Positions 11,112 to 25,773 of a stretch of 64,000 nucleotides of DNA are shown here, one piece after another. A program made the position numbers and the translations under genes. The notes below the pieces were generated by a model that was not told the DNA's origin, did no database searches, and saw only the letters and a program-made list of their open reading frames with translations. Location of the stretch: NCBI GenBank assembly GCA_029204045.2, contig CM055066.1:62001-126000 (forward strand). The letters are read 5' to 3'. The DNA comes from Tillandsia leiboldiana. Its lineage: Eukaryota; Streptophyta; Magnoliopsida; Poales; Bromeliaceae. Position 1 is the first letter of the stretch. Every line of letters starts with the position of its first letter.

Positions 11112-11833
11112 GGTTTGGGTCAATATGAGGTGCTATGGAGTGATGAGTTTTCAGCAGAAGTAAATGGACCTCATTCAAGATGCGAGGTGAGATTGCAAGA
11201 CATGCAATGCAGCTGCAGAGCATGGCAAGTAAAAGGTGTGCCATGCATTCATGCAATGGCAGTTATAGGTAAACTAAGACATGAAAAGTGGGAAAAATTT
11301 GTTCACCCATATTTTACAGTAGCCAAATATAAGGAGGCTTACTCTGCTGGTATTGCACCATTGCCTAGTAGTGATCAGTGGGCAAAGGTTGACATCGGCC
11401 ATGATATATTACCTCCTATTTTAAATAGGCCAGCTGGAAGACCTCGAAAGAAAAGAATTAGAGGATCAGATGAGATGGTAATTAGGAGAAAACATCGATG
11501 CAAAAGATGCAACCAATTAGGCCATCATGCAAAAACATGTACGAACCCTGTTACTACGAACCCTCAGTCTGAAGGCGCAGATGGAGTATCTCAAGCAAGT
11601 GCTAGTACTGGTAGTGGCATAAGGTAAGAAAATGACCAACAAAATTTACTTTTAATTTACTTTTTTCACTATAATACTAATTGCTAAAAATGGTATGCAG
11701 GCGCAGAGGAAAGAGACTAGCATCAAAATCAAAACGGGCAACTGCTGAAGCGACCCTCTCACAGTCCCAACAAGGAAGTGCCATAAGTGAAATTGATGCT
11801 ATGGGATGTCTAAAAAATCAACATTCAGTTTGA
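11112..11833 (+). pseudogene. MULE transposase C-terminal region (SWIM and CCHC zinc motifs), two exons
   Basis: Exon A (11,112-11,623) follows an acceptor-like CTGTAG and reads GLGQYEVLWSDEFSAEV, then a SWIM zinc finger CSCRAWQVKGVPCIHA (CxC...CxH) and a VAKYKEAYSAGI segment. A basic GRPRKKR linker and a CCHC knuckle CKRCNQLGHHAKTC follow. The frame would stop at 11,625, but that stop lies in a GTAAG donor; splicing to the acceptor TATGCAG at 11,700 continues the frame (RRRGKRLASKSKR...) to a TGA at 11,831-11,833, which is the usual kind of tail for plant MULE transposases. In this family the SWIM domain follows the DDE catalytic domain. Nothing upstream encodes that domain, so this is a truncated gene inside a non-autonomous element. 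The intron is 77 bp. There is no own start codon; TTG at 11,115 is not a credible one. Confidence 0.85.
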
Positions 11834-12394
11834 TGAAAGAGTTGATGTATAATATTTTTTTGGATAGTTGATCTAAATGGATGTATTTTGTGGTCTGCAT
11901 GTAGTTTTTTTTGTGGTCTGCATGGATGTATTTTGTGTAAGGGTTAAAATTGTAGGTAATTTTATACTGCTAACTTTGAAGTACTTAACTTTCAAGTACT
12001 TGACTTTGAAGTAGTTGTTAATTTCACTGCTAACTTTGAAATACTTGTTGATTTCATCCTTTCAATGAATGTAATTTGGTTCTACTCATAAGTTATGAAT
12101 GTCATTGTGTTTGTATTGAACTTCTAACTACAATTCTGTTAGGAGAATTGTGGTCAATTGATTTAAATGAATGAATTTTCATGCCGACATTTTGATTTGA
12201 ATGCTGACAGGCTGTGAGAAGAATTACATTGTCGTGGTACTTCCTTGTTGTTGGGGCTGTGAGGAGAATTATATTTTTTCAACAACTACTTTATCACTAC
12301 TTTTATCATAGTAAAATAATGTTTCACTTACATTACAACAACAACTACTCCATCAACTATTTATCACAATATTGCAGTTTTACATCACATTTTA
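11834..12394. other. Spacer between the two convergent MULE genes
   Basis: AT-rich, no supported coding region. It contains loose repeats of the words TTTTGTGGTCTGCATG and GTACTTAACTTTCAAGTACT (~11,880-12,050) and would hold the 3' ends of both convergent transcripts. Confidence 0.5.
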
Positions 12395-12902
12395 TTACAT
12401 TACCAAACTAAACAAGATATTAGCTACCACCAAATATACAAGCAACTTAAGAAGAAATAAAATTTTTTTTTCAAACTTTTGAATGCGATGCTCCACAGCT
12501 ACTTGAAATGCCTGTAATTGGTATTTTAAGTCAACAGTATTGTGGTGTGTGTCATCGACCCAAGCAAAATAATTACAGTGCTCATTACTCTGCAAAATAT
12601 AAAAATACAAAAAATAATTAGTAAATAAAAAATAAAAATTCTATGGATATGTATGGTTTTTTTAAAAAAAAACCACTTTAATTGGAATAATGATAAATAA
12701 TGCTATTGTATACTAAACTTTGAAACAAATCATTTTTTCATCGATGCAAAATTAGTTGTCTTACCCCCCAGTTTGGACACCCATAAAATCGACGACCTCT
12801 AGTATGTGGCTGCTTTGAAACCCAAATTTTACAAGTTTTAAAGCAATCACACTTGGAAATTTCGATGCTATGCGAAGAATTTATCGATCTCTCACTCATC
12901 AT
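12395..12902 (-). CDS. Small GRF zinc-finger membrane protein, two exons, carried by the MULE
   Basis: Exon 1 is 12,902-12,765 (46 codons, ATG at 12,902), exon 2 is 12,589-12,395; donor GGG|GTAAGAC and acceptor TTTTGCAG|AG join in phase 0 to give 110 residues. Residues 17-55 form a GRF-type zinc finger: KCDCFKTCK, then TRGRRFYGCPNWG, and across the junction SNEHCNYFAWVDD, with likely zinc ligands C18, C20, C42 and C51. A short heptad-like helix (residues ~58-88) leads to a C-terminal hydrophobic segment of about 22 residues (~89-110), a probable membrane anchor. This order matches the plant family annotated as At4g04775-like GRF proteins, which I know from many genomes; their biochemical role is not established. 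The gene is convergent with the transposase remnant. Both splice sites and the frame look intact, so it may still be expressed. Confidence 0.8.
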
Positions 12903-13324
12903 AAAAAAGCAATGTATTAGAGGAGAGAAAAAGATGAAAAAATAAAATTGTTGGAGATTAATAGAGAAAAATGAATGAAAAAATCAAAATATTATATAGA
13001 GCAAAGTTGGCTTTAATGGTGGGTTTTAGTTCTTCTTTTATAGATGAAGGAGATGGAGATGACCGTTGGGGGATTTTTGGAGAGGACAAATTTGTAATAA
13101 ACAAAATTAGATATTGCTTTTAGAGGGATATATCCGTTGGGATTTTAGAAGAGGGGCATTTTTGCAATAATTAGAGGGATTTTAACGTTGGGATTTTTGG
13201 AGAGGGGCATTTTTGAAACAAGTAGATTTGAAGAATTTTTGGAGGGATATATTTGTAAGGGGCAAAAAAGTAACTTTACATGAAATCTGTTAAAAAATTA
13301 ACGGATTCCAAACGGGAATTAACC
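12903..13324. other. Upstream region of the GRF gene inside the MULE
   Basis: AT-rich, no coding frame. It holds three related phrases GGGATTTTTGGAGAGG / GGGATTTTAGAAGAGGGGCA (13,068, 13,139, 13,190) with ATTTTTGCAATAA-like text, a loose repeat between the promoter side of the gene and the right inverted repeat. Confidence 0.5.
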
Positions 13325-13440
13325 TCAGGGACATATTTGAAGAACTTTGGATTTTTGCAGGGATAAATATGCAAAGTTGAAATTTGCAGGGATATATTTG
13401 CCATCCGACCTATTTGGAGGGACATGTATGCAATTAACCC
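13325..13440 (-). repeat. Right terminal inverted repeat of the MULE
   Basis: Reverse complement of the left end 9884-~10,000. It ends in CAATTAACCC at 13,440, directly before TAACATTAAT. Confidence 0.85.
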
Positions 13441-13829
<389 letters not shown>

Positions 13830-13830
<1 letters not shown>

Positions 13831-14370
13831 TTTGATATTATAGCAATGTATTTTTATTTTATTTAAGTATCTTGTTGGTAAAATTTAATAGCATTTTTTT
13901 GTCGATTGCGACGTTAGAAATTAACAAAATATTAGATAGTAAATTAAAAATTTTAAATTTCGTATATCTATTTAAAAACTGCAATATGGATTTTACATGT
14001 TTAATACAAGATTATATAATTTAAATTTAAATCACATAAGATTAAATTCGTGATTTTTTATAAATTTAAATACATAAATTTGAATTAAAAAGGAACAAAT
14101 TCACCTGTCATATTTTATTAAATTATATAAATCATATCGTAATTTAAATTTACAATATTGTTGGTATATATTGAATTTTTTGATATGATTTTTGAATTCA
14201 CATTTGAATTTATTTTTAAATATCTATTTAGTTTTAATTTTGTTTGATCTCAAATTTTTATTCAACTTGAAATTCAATGTTGAAATTTATTTATATAATT
14301 TAAATTAAATTTTCAAATTTTTAATTTAAAATTTTAGTTTAAATTGTGAGTAAAATATAGTTTTCATTAT
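13830..14370 (-). repeat. Inverted copy of part of the array unit
   Basis: Read on the minus strand this stretch follows the unit seen in direct orientation at, for example, 17,280-17,780: AATTTCAACTTTGAATTTC-like, then AAATTCAAATGTGAATTC, ATATATACCAACAATATTG, the ACATAATCTTGTATTAAACATG word and GCTATAATATCAAAAGAG. It is the only clear inversion of this arm I noticed in the province. Confidence 0.7.
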
Positions 14371-14830
14371 TTTCAAAATATTCAATATATATCAACAATA
14401 ATGTAAATTTAAATTAATATATGATTTATATATTTTAATAAAATATAGCATATGATTTTTTTTTTATTCTAATTTATGAACATAATCTTATATGATTTAA
14501 ATTAAAATTATATAATCTTTTATTCAACATTTAAGCTACATGCTGCAATTTTTAAATAGATATATGATATTTAAAATTTTTAAATTACCATCTATATTTT
14601 TATAATTTTCTAAGGTCCCAATTTAAATTTCAAAACTAATACGATTTAAATTAAAATTATATAATCTTGTATTCAACATTTAAGCTACATGCTGTAATTT
14701 TTAAATAGATATATGATATTTAAAATTTTTAAATTACCATCTATATTTTTATAATTTTCTAAGGTCCCAATTTAAAATTTAAAACTATAATAAATATTTA
14801 ACAAATTATTTGTCCAGAGAATAAAAAACT
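14370..14830 (+). repeat. Direct arm copy with an internal ~150-bp tandem duplication
   Basis: Direct orientation resumes at AAAATATTCAATATATATCA (~14,385). A block starting GATTTAAATTAAAATTATAT (~14,494) and ending TTTCTAAGGTCCCAATTTAAA is repeated from ~14,643 almost unchanged. Together with the inverted block to its left it forms a large inverted repeat. The following AT-rich DNA (14,830-15,215) holds no recognisable feature beyond poly(A) runs near 15,130-15,170. Confidence 0.7.
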
Positions 14831-15215
14831 TAAAATAATATTATAAATTAAAATATTAAATTTAAAATATTTGACCAAAATTATAAATTTATATTTTATT
14901 TGAATTATAAATGCTATTATGGTTAAAAATATTAAAGATTTTCAAATTCTTATTGAAAATTTTAAACAATGAATTACTTGAATAAAAATTTATAAATATT
15001 ATAAATATTTAACAAATTAAATGGACGAAGCATAAAAATTAAAATTCAAAATTATTTAAATGAAAAAAAAAAATTAAAATAATATTTGGTAGTTTTTTTA
15101 AAAATTGGACTCTGCTCGGATCTTTAAAGAAAAAAAAAAATACTGTTATTAAAAAAAAAAAAAAAAAAAATTATGACCAACTATAAATAATTAAAATAAA
15201 AAAGGAAAGAAGGCC

Positions 15216-15740
15216 GGTCCGGTATGAGGGCCCACAAAACACGCCTAAGGCCCGTACCTGGCCAGTGACTCAAAAATTCCATGAATCGAACTTAAAAAGA
15301 TTTTGGCCCGTACACGGCCCGGTTCGATCCCGTCCAAAGCGCGCTTCGATCCCGGGTCGGACCGACATCCCTTCATGGTCGGAATCTGGCCCTATTCCGG
15401 TTCAAATGCGGTCCAATTCCGGTCCAAATCCGGTTCGATTCCAGTCTAATCCCAGTTTAAAACAAAACATTTTAAAATTTTTATCTTTAAAAATATAAAA
15501 GAAATCGAAATTTTTTCCAACTTTTAAACGGCTATTATGGTTAAAAATAATCCAAAATTTAAAACTTTTGATTATTTATATACAAAAATTAAAATTTACA
15601 ATTTAAATTTTTTGCATCACATGAAATTCTAAATAAAATACAAAAATAAATAAATAAAAATTACGTTTGATGAATAAAATAGAAAGTAAATTTATGTTTT
15701 TTTAAAAAATAAATTTTATTATGCTAAAATAGCATAAATC
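15216..15740 (+). repeat. GC-island copy and truncated AT-rich arm
   Basis: The island at 15,216-15,455 (GGCCGGTCCGGTATGAGGGC, GGCCCGTACACGGCCCGG, CGGACCGACATCCCTTCATG, GGTCCAATTCCGGTCCAAAT) is followed by the usual arm words up to GTTTGATGAATAAAATAG. The arm breaks off at the telomere-like block. Confidence 0.75.
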
Positions 15741-15741
15741 A

Positions 15742-15931
15742 TAAACCGTAAACCCTCAAATCCTAAACTCTAAAACCGTAAACCCTAAACCCTAAACCGT
15801 AAACCCTAAACCCTAAAAATCATGAACTCTAAATCTTAAATCCTAAAAATTCTGAACTCTAAACCCTAAACCCTAAATCTTAAAAACTCTAAACTCCTAA
15901 ACCCTAAACCACTAACCCTAAACCCACAGAG
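15742..15931 (-). repeat. Degenerate interstitial telomere-like repeat (CCCTAAA)n
   Basis: Many copies of CCCTAAA, AAACCCTAAACC and variants (CCGTAAA, CTCTAAA, TCCTAAA) over ~190 bp. The motif is the C-strand of the plant telomere TTTAGGG. The variants show that it is old or arose by local expansion. Confidence 0.85.
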
Positions 15932-16142
15932 AAAGAATGAGGGAGAGAGAGGAGAGAGAAGGGGGAGAGAGAGATGGGGAAGATGAGAATGGCTGTGAGA
16001 TTCTCTCCCTCCATAACGGTTACAAATTAAAAGCTCACGAAATGAAGCCTAAATTTAAGAGAAATTTGAACTTTGCCGTGCCGTGGAAAATGAAGTCCAC
16101 TCGCAGTACGAAAATTCAATGCCATGCCTGCTTCAAATTAAC
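15932..16142 (+). other. Unidentified ~210-bp insert with a GA-rich start
   Basis: It begins with a GAGAGAGG purine run and then has higher-complexity sequence (ATGAGAATGGCTGTGAGATT, GCCGTGCCGTGGAAAATGAA, CAATGCCATGCCTGC). It stops exactly where the array unit resumes (AACACTATTTTAAATTAAAA). An open frame of 71 codons starts at 15,937, but I recognise no family. Together with the telomere-like block it may be one insertion of foreign DNA into a repeat copy. Confidence 0.4.
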
Positions 16143-16490
16143 ACTATTTTAAATTAAAATGGTAAATACAAAATTAAATTTATACTTTAATTTTGATTCA
16201 TAAATTTAAATAAAATTTATAATTTAATTTCAATCCACTTTAATTAAAATTTGTTAATTGTTAATTCAAATTCTATGTTTTTTAATATATATTAATTATT
16301 TTGTTATTTTTTCGAATTCAGATGAATTCAAAATTTAAGTATGTGTTTTAAAATAAATGCATCAAAATTTGAATTCCCATTTAATTAAAAAATTAAAATT
16401 TAATTTCTATTCAATTTAATTATTTAAAAAAAGTTTAATTCAAATTTCATATTCAAAATAAAATTTAAAGAATTATTGATTGTTATATTT

Positions 16491-18089
<1,599 letters not shown>

Positions 18090-18388
18090 AACGGGCCTTC
18101 ATGGGTCCGAATCCAGCACAGCCTGACCGCGGCGAGATCCAAGCCCCGATCACGTCCCAAACCCGCTTCAGTACCGGCCCGTTTGGATCGCAGATCGGAC
18201 CGAGATTCCTGCATGGTCCAATTCCGATCCAATCCTGGTCTAAATCCGGCCCGTTTCCGGTCTAATACTGGTCCAATTCTGGTCCAAAGATGGCCCAGAA
18301 TCGGTCCAATACCGGTCCGATTACGGTGAAAATCCGCCCACGGTCAAATCTGGTTATATTCCTGTCCAATCTTGTTCGGCCCGGGCAA

Positions 18389-18435
<47 letters not shown>

Positions 18436-19644
18436 TTGATTTTAAAATTTTGTAGCTTTAAAAATATAAAAGAATTCTAAATTTTTTCTAACAATTTGAT
18501 TATTTATATAAAAAAAACTAAAATTTATAATTTAAAAATTATCGAGTCACATGAAATTCTAAACAGAATAAAGAATATTCTAAATAATTTCCAAAAATAA
18601 ATAAATAAAAATTATATTTGATTAATAAGATTATTTAAAAATACATTTCTCAAATCAACACTATTTTAAATTAAAACGGTAAATACAAAATTAAATTTAT
18701 ACTTTATTTTTGTTTCATAAATTTAAATATAATTTATAATATAATTTCAATCCACTTTAATTAAAATTTGTTAATTGTTAATTCAAATTTAATATCCAAA
18801 ACTATATTTAACTCCAAATTTAAACCAAAATTTCAATTTAAAATTAACAAAATTAGTTTAATTGTTCTAAATAAATTTCAACTTTGAATTTCAATTGGAA
18901 TAAAAATTTAAGATCAAATAAAATTAAAATTAAATAAATATTTGAAATTAAATTCAAATGTAAATTCAAAAACCATACCAAAATATTCAATATATATCAA
19001 CAATAATATAAATTTAAATTAAAATGTGATTTATATATTTTAATAAAATATAGCACGTGAATTTGTTTATTTTCAATTCAAATTTATGAATTTTATTTTT
19101 AAAAAATTAATGAATTTTATATTATACGAATTAAATTAAAATTACATAATCTTGTATTAAATATGTAAACTATATAGTGAAAAATTTAAATTGATATATG
19201 TGAATTTTAATTTTAATTTTCTATCTAAATATTGGTTACTTTCGAACATCCAATGAGCAAAAAAAAATGCTATTAAAATACATTGCTATAATATCGAGAG
19301 AGAAAAAAATCATAATAAAAATTATTTTTTTAAAGAAGTAAATTTATTTGCTATATTTGATTATAAAATATATTTTATATCCGAATTTAAATTTACAAGT
19401 TCGCTAGGACAATAATTATATAGTTCAATGTTTTTTAATATATATTAATTATTTTGTTGTTTTTTCGAATTCAGATGAATTCAAAATTTAAGTATGCGTT
19501 TTAAAATAAATGCATCAAAATTTGAATTCCTATTTAATTAAAAAATTAAAATTTCATTTACATTCAAATTAATTATTTTTAAAAAAAATTAATTCAAATT
19601 TCATATTCAAAATAAAATTTAAAGAATTGTTGATTGTTATATTT
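18090..19644 (+). repeat. Array copy 2
   Basis: Island 18,090-18,390, (TA)n 18,391-18,431, arm to 19,644. Same arm landmarks as copy 1, including CCAATGAGCAAAAAAAAATG-like and TTTACAAGTTCGC words. Confidence 0.9.
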
Positions 19645-19947
19645 CACGGGCCTTCAAGGGTCCGAATCCAGAACAGCCCGACCGCGGCGAGATCCAGGCC
19701 CCGATCACGTCCCAGGCCCGCTTCAATACCGGCCCGTTTAGATCCCAGATCAGACCGAGATTCCTACATGGTCCGATTGCGGTCCAATCCTGGTCTAAAT
19801 CCGGCCCGTTTCCGGTATAGTACTGGTCGAATTCCGGTCAAAATCGGGTCCAGATTAGGTCCAATACCGGTCCGATTATGGTGAAAATCCGTCCAGGTAC
19901 GGTCAAATCTGGTTATATTCCGGTCCAATCCTGTTCGGCCCGGACCA

Positions 19948-20012
<65 letters not shown>

Positions 20013-21066
20013 TTGATTTTAAAATTTTTTATCTTTAAAAATATAAAAGAATTCTAAATTTTTTCTAACAATTTGATTATTTATATAAAAAAAACTAAAA
20101 TTTACAATTTAAAAGTTATCGGGTCACATGAGATTCTAAATAGAATAAAGAATATTCTAAATAATTTTCAAAAATAAATAAATAAAAATTATGTTTGGTT
20201 AATAAGATGATTTAAAAATAGATTTCTCAAATCAACACTATTTTAAATTAAAATGGTAAATACAAAATTAAATTTATACTTTAATTTTGATTCATAAATT
20301 TAAATATAATTTATAATTTAATTTCAATCCACTCTAATTAAAATTTGTTAATTGTTAATTCAAATTTAATATCCAAAACTATATTTAACTCCCAATTTAC
20401 ACTAAAATTTCAATTTAAAATTAACAAAATTAGTTTAAATGTTTTAAATAAATATCAACATTGAATTTCAATTGGAATAAAAATTTAAGATCAAATAAAA
20501 TTAAAATTTAATAGATTTTTGAAATTAAATTCAAATGTAAATTCAAAAAACCATACCAAAATATTCAATATATATCAACAATAATATAAATTTAAATTAA
20601 AATGTGATTTATATATTTTAATAAAATATAGCACGTGAATTTGTTTATTTTTAATTCAAATTTATGAATTTAATTTTTAAAAAATTAATGAATTTTATAT
20701 TATATGAATTAAATTAAAATTACATAATCTTGTATTGAACATGTAAACTATATAGTGAAATTTTTAAATAGATATATGAGAATTTTAATTTTAATTTTCT
20801 ATCTAAATATTGGTTACTTTCAAACTTCCACCGAGCAAAAGAAAATGCTATTAAAATACATTACTATAATATCGAAAAAGAAAAAAATTATAATAAAATT
20901 TATTTCTTAAAAAAGTAAATTTATTTGCTATATTTGATTATAAAATATATTTTATATCCGAATTTAAATTTATAAGTTCGCTGCGGACAATAATAATATA
21001 GTTCAATGTTTTTTAATATATATTAATTATTTTGTTGTTTTTTCGAATTCAGATGAATTCAAAATT

Positions 21067-22146
<1,080 letters not shown>

Positions 22147-23325
22147 AAAGAATTCTAAATTTTTTCTAACAATTTGATTATTTATATAAAAAAAACAAAA
22201 AATTTACAATTTAAAAATTATCGAGTCACATGAAATTCTAAATAGAATAAAGAATATTCTAAATAATTTCCAAAAATAAATAAATAAAAATTATGTTTGA
22301 TTAATAAGATGATTTAAAAATAGATTTCTCAAATCAACACTATTTTAAATTAAAATGTTAAATACAAAATTAAATTTATACTTTAATTTTGATTCATAAA
22401 TTTAAATATAATTTATAATTTAATTTCAATCCACTTTAATTAAAATTTGTTAATTGTTAATTCAAATTTAATATCCAAAACTATATTTAACTCCTAATTT
22501 AAACTAAAGTTTCAATTTAAAATTAACAAAATTAGTTTAAATGTTTTAAATAAATTTCAACTTTGAATTTCAATTGGAATAAAAATTTAAGATCAAATAA
22601 AATTAAAATTAAAGAGATATTTGAAATTAAATTCAAATGTAAATTCAAAAACCATACCAAAATATTCAATATATATCAACAATAATATAAATTTAAATTA
22701 AAATGTGATTTATATATTTTAATAAAATATTGCACGCCAATTTGTTTATTTTTAAATCAAATTTTTGAATTTAATTTTTTAAAAATTAATGAATTTTATA
22801 TTATACGAATTAAATTAAAATTCCATAATCTTGTATTGGACATGTAAACTGTATAGTAAAATTTTTAAATAGATATATGAGAATTTTAATTTTAATTTTC
22901 TATCTAAATATTGGTTACTTTCAAACATCCCAATGAGCAAAAAAATAAGCTATTAAAATACATTGCTATAATATCGAAAGAGAAAAAAATCATAATAAAA
23001 TTTATTTTTTAACAAAAGTAAATTTATTTGCTATATTTGATTATAAAATATATTTTACATCCGAATTTAAATTTACAAGTTCGCTGCGGACTATAATTAT
23101 ATAGTTCAATGTTTTTTAATATATATTAATTATTTTATTGTTTTTTCGAATTCAGATGAATTCAAAATTTAAGAATGCGTTTTAAAATAAATGCATCAAA
23201 ATTTGAATTCCCATTTAATTAGAAAATTAAAATTTAATTTCCATTCAATTTAATTATTTTTAAAAAAGTTTAATTCAAATTTCATATTCAAAATAAAATT
23301 TAAAGAATTGTTGATTGTTATATTT

Positions 23326-24851
23326 CACGGGCCTTCATGGGTCCGAATCCAGCACAGCCCGACCGCGGCGAGATCCAGGTCCCGATCATGTCCCAGGCCC
23401 GCTTCAAAACCGGCCCGTTTTGATCCCAGATCGGACCGAGATTCCTGCATGGTCCGATTCCGGTCCAATCGTGGTCCAAATCCGGCCCGTTTCCGGTCTA
23501 ATACTGGTCCAATTCCGGCCAAATCGGGTCCAGATTCGGTCCAATACCAGTCAAAATCCGCCCAAATACGGTCAAATCTGGTTATATTCCGGTCCAATCC
23601 AGCTCGGCCCGGACCAATTTATATATATATATATATATTTTAATATTGATTTTAAAATTTTTTATCTTTAAAAATATAAAAGAATTCTAAATTTATTCTG
23701 ATAATTTGATTATTTATATAAAAAAAACTAAAATTTGCAATTTAAAAATTATCGAGTCACATGAAATTCTAAATAGAATAAAGAATATTCTAAAAAATTT
23801 CCAAAAATAAATAAATAAAAATTATGTTTGATTAATAAGATGATTTAAAAATAGATTTCTCAAATCAACACTATTTTAAATTAAAATGGTAAATACAAAA
23901 TTAAATTTATACTTTAATTTTGATTCATAAATTTAAATATAATTTATAATTTAATTTCAATCCACTTTAATTAAAATTTGTTAATTGTTAATTCAAATTT
24001 AATATCCAAAACTATATTTAACTCCCAATTTAAACTAAAATTTCAATTTAAAATTAACAAAATCAGTTTAAATGTTTTAAATAAATATCAACATTGAATT
24101 TCAATTGGAATAAAAATTTAAGATCAAATAAAATTAAAATTTAATAGATATTTGAAATTAAATTCAAATGCAAATTCAAAAACCATACCAAAATATTCAA
24201 TATATTTCAACAATAATATAAATTTAAATTAAAATGTGATTTATATATTTTAATAAAATATAGCACGTGAATTTGTTTGTTTTTAATTCAAATTTATGAA
24301 TTTAATTTTTAAAAATTTAATGAATTTTATAATATACGAATTAAATTAAAATTACATAATCTTGTATTGAACATGTAAACTATATAGTGAAATTTTTAAA
24401 TAGATATATGAGAATTTTAATTTTAACTTTTTATCTAAATATTGGTTACTTTCAAACATCCACTGAGCAAAAGAAAATGCTAAAATACATTGCTATAATA
24501 TCGAAAGAGAAAAAAATCATAATAAAATTTATTTTTTAAAAAAAGTAAATTTATTTGCTATATTTGATTATAAAATATATTTTATATACGAATTTAAATT
24601 TACAAGTTCGCTGCGGACAATAATAATATAGTTCAATGTTTTAAAATATATATTAATTATTTTGTTGTTTTTTCGAATTCAGATGAATTCAAAATTTAAG
24701 TATGCTTTTTAAAATAAATGCATCAAAATTTGAATTCCCATTTAATTAGAAAATTAAAATTTAATTTCTATTCAATTTAATTATTTTAAACAAAGTTTAA
24801 TTCAAATTTCATATTCAAAATAAAATTTAAAGAATTGTTGGTTGTTTATTT
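23326..24851 (+). repeat. Array copy 6
   Basis: Island 23,326-23,619, (TA)n 23,620-23,639 (shortest in the array), arm to 24,851. Confidence 0.9.
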
Positions 24852-25157
24852 CACGGCCTTCATGGGTCCGAATCCAGCACAGCCCGACCGCTTTGAGATC
24901 CAGGCCTTGATCACGTCCCAGGCCCGCTTCAATACCGGCCCGTTTGGATCCCAGATCGGACCGAGATTCCAGCATGGTCCTATTCCGGTCCAATCATGAT
25001 CCAAATCCGGCCCGTTTCCGGTCTAATACTGGTCTAATTCCGGTCCAAATCTGGCCCAGATTCGGTCCAATACCGGTCCGATCACGGTGAAAATCCGCCC
25101 AAAATTCCGGTCCAATCCTGTTCGGGACGGATATATATATATATATATATATATTAA

Positions 25158-25773
25158 GGGATAATTGCCTGTGTACCCCTGAAATATGAAGAAATATCTG
25201 ATTTACCCCTCTTATTTTTTTTCTTTCCAATATACCCTTCATACGTTCCACCGTTATTAAAAATACACCTACCGTTTCCCTTTGTTAAGTTAACTAGGGT
25301 TAAACTAGAGTTAAATAATAATCAGAGTTGAAAACTATCAGATATACCTATTTTGCCCAGGTTTAGGATTTAGGGTTTAGGGTTTAGGACTTTTTAGAAT
25401 TTTAGGGTTTAAGATTTAGGGTTTTAGGGTTTAGGATTTAGGGTTTTTTAGGGTTCTAGGGTTTAGGGTTTAGGGTTTTAGGGTTTAGGGTTTAGGATTT
25501 TTTAGGGTTTTAGGGTTTAGGGTTTAGGGTTTTAGGGTTTAGGGTTTAGGGTTTTTGGGTTTAGGAGTTTAGGGTTTTAGGGTATATTTGAAAGGGCAAA
25601 ATAATAATTACACACAGATAACGGCAGTTCCAAACGGTACATTAACAGAGTTTAACTTCAGGGATATTTTGGAAAGAAGTTGGAACGTAAGAAGGGTAGT
25701 TTTAATATTAGCCTTCTAAGAGGGCTAAATCTAAAAACAGGAAAATTTTTAGGGGTATGTAGGAAATTGCCCC
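25158..25773. mobile_element. 616-bp Mutator-type MITE carrying telomere-like DNA
   Basis: The target duplication is ATATATTAA at 25,149-25,157 and 25,774-25,782, 9 bp as expected for Mutator-like elements. Inverted ends: left GGGATAATTGCCTGTGTACC, right in reverse GGGGCAATTTCCTACATACC. The interior is dominated by TTTAGGG-type repeats (25,361-25,582). No coding capacity. The first bases resemble those of the 3.56-kb MULE (GGGATAATTGC), but the rest differs. Confidence 0.88.
25361..25582 (+). repeat. Telomere-like (TTTAGGG)n block inside the MITE
   Basis: Dense GGGTTTAGGGTTTAGG and TTTTAGGGTTTTAGGG words with variants, in opposite orientation to the CCCTAAA block at 15,742-15,931. Confidence 0.88.

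Larger units (their letters stand above)
9884..13440 (+). mobile_element. Mutator-like element (MULE), 3.56 kb, defective
   Basis: The ends are long imperfect inverted repeats of about 115 bp: left 9884-~10,000 starts GGGATAATTGCATACATGTC, and the reverse of the right end (~13,325-13,440) starts GGGTTAATTGCATACATGTC. Both continue CCTCCAAATAGGTCGGAT. Inside are the C-terminal part of a MULE transposase on the plus strand (11,112-11,833) and, tail to tail with it, a small GRF zinc-finger gene on the minus strand (12,395-12,902). The region expected to encode the DDE catalytic domain is absent; compound GCAGCAAG and AGCTCAATTT repeats occupy that interval. No matching 9-bp target duplication is visible (left flank ATTTAATGT, right flank TAACATTAA), and the right flank repeats sequence of the left flank, so the surrounding repeat was probably rearranged after insertion. 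Confidence 0.85.
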
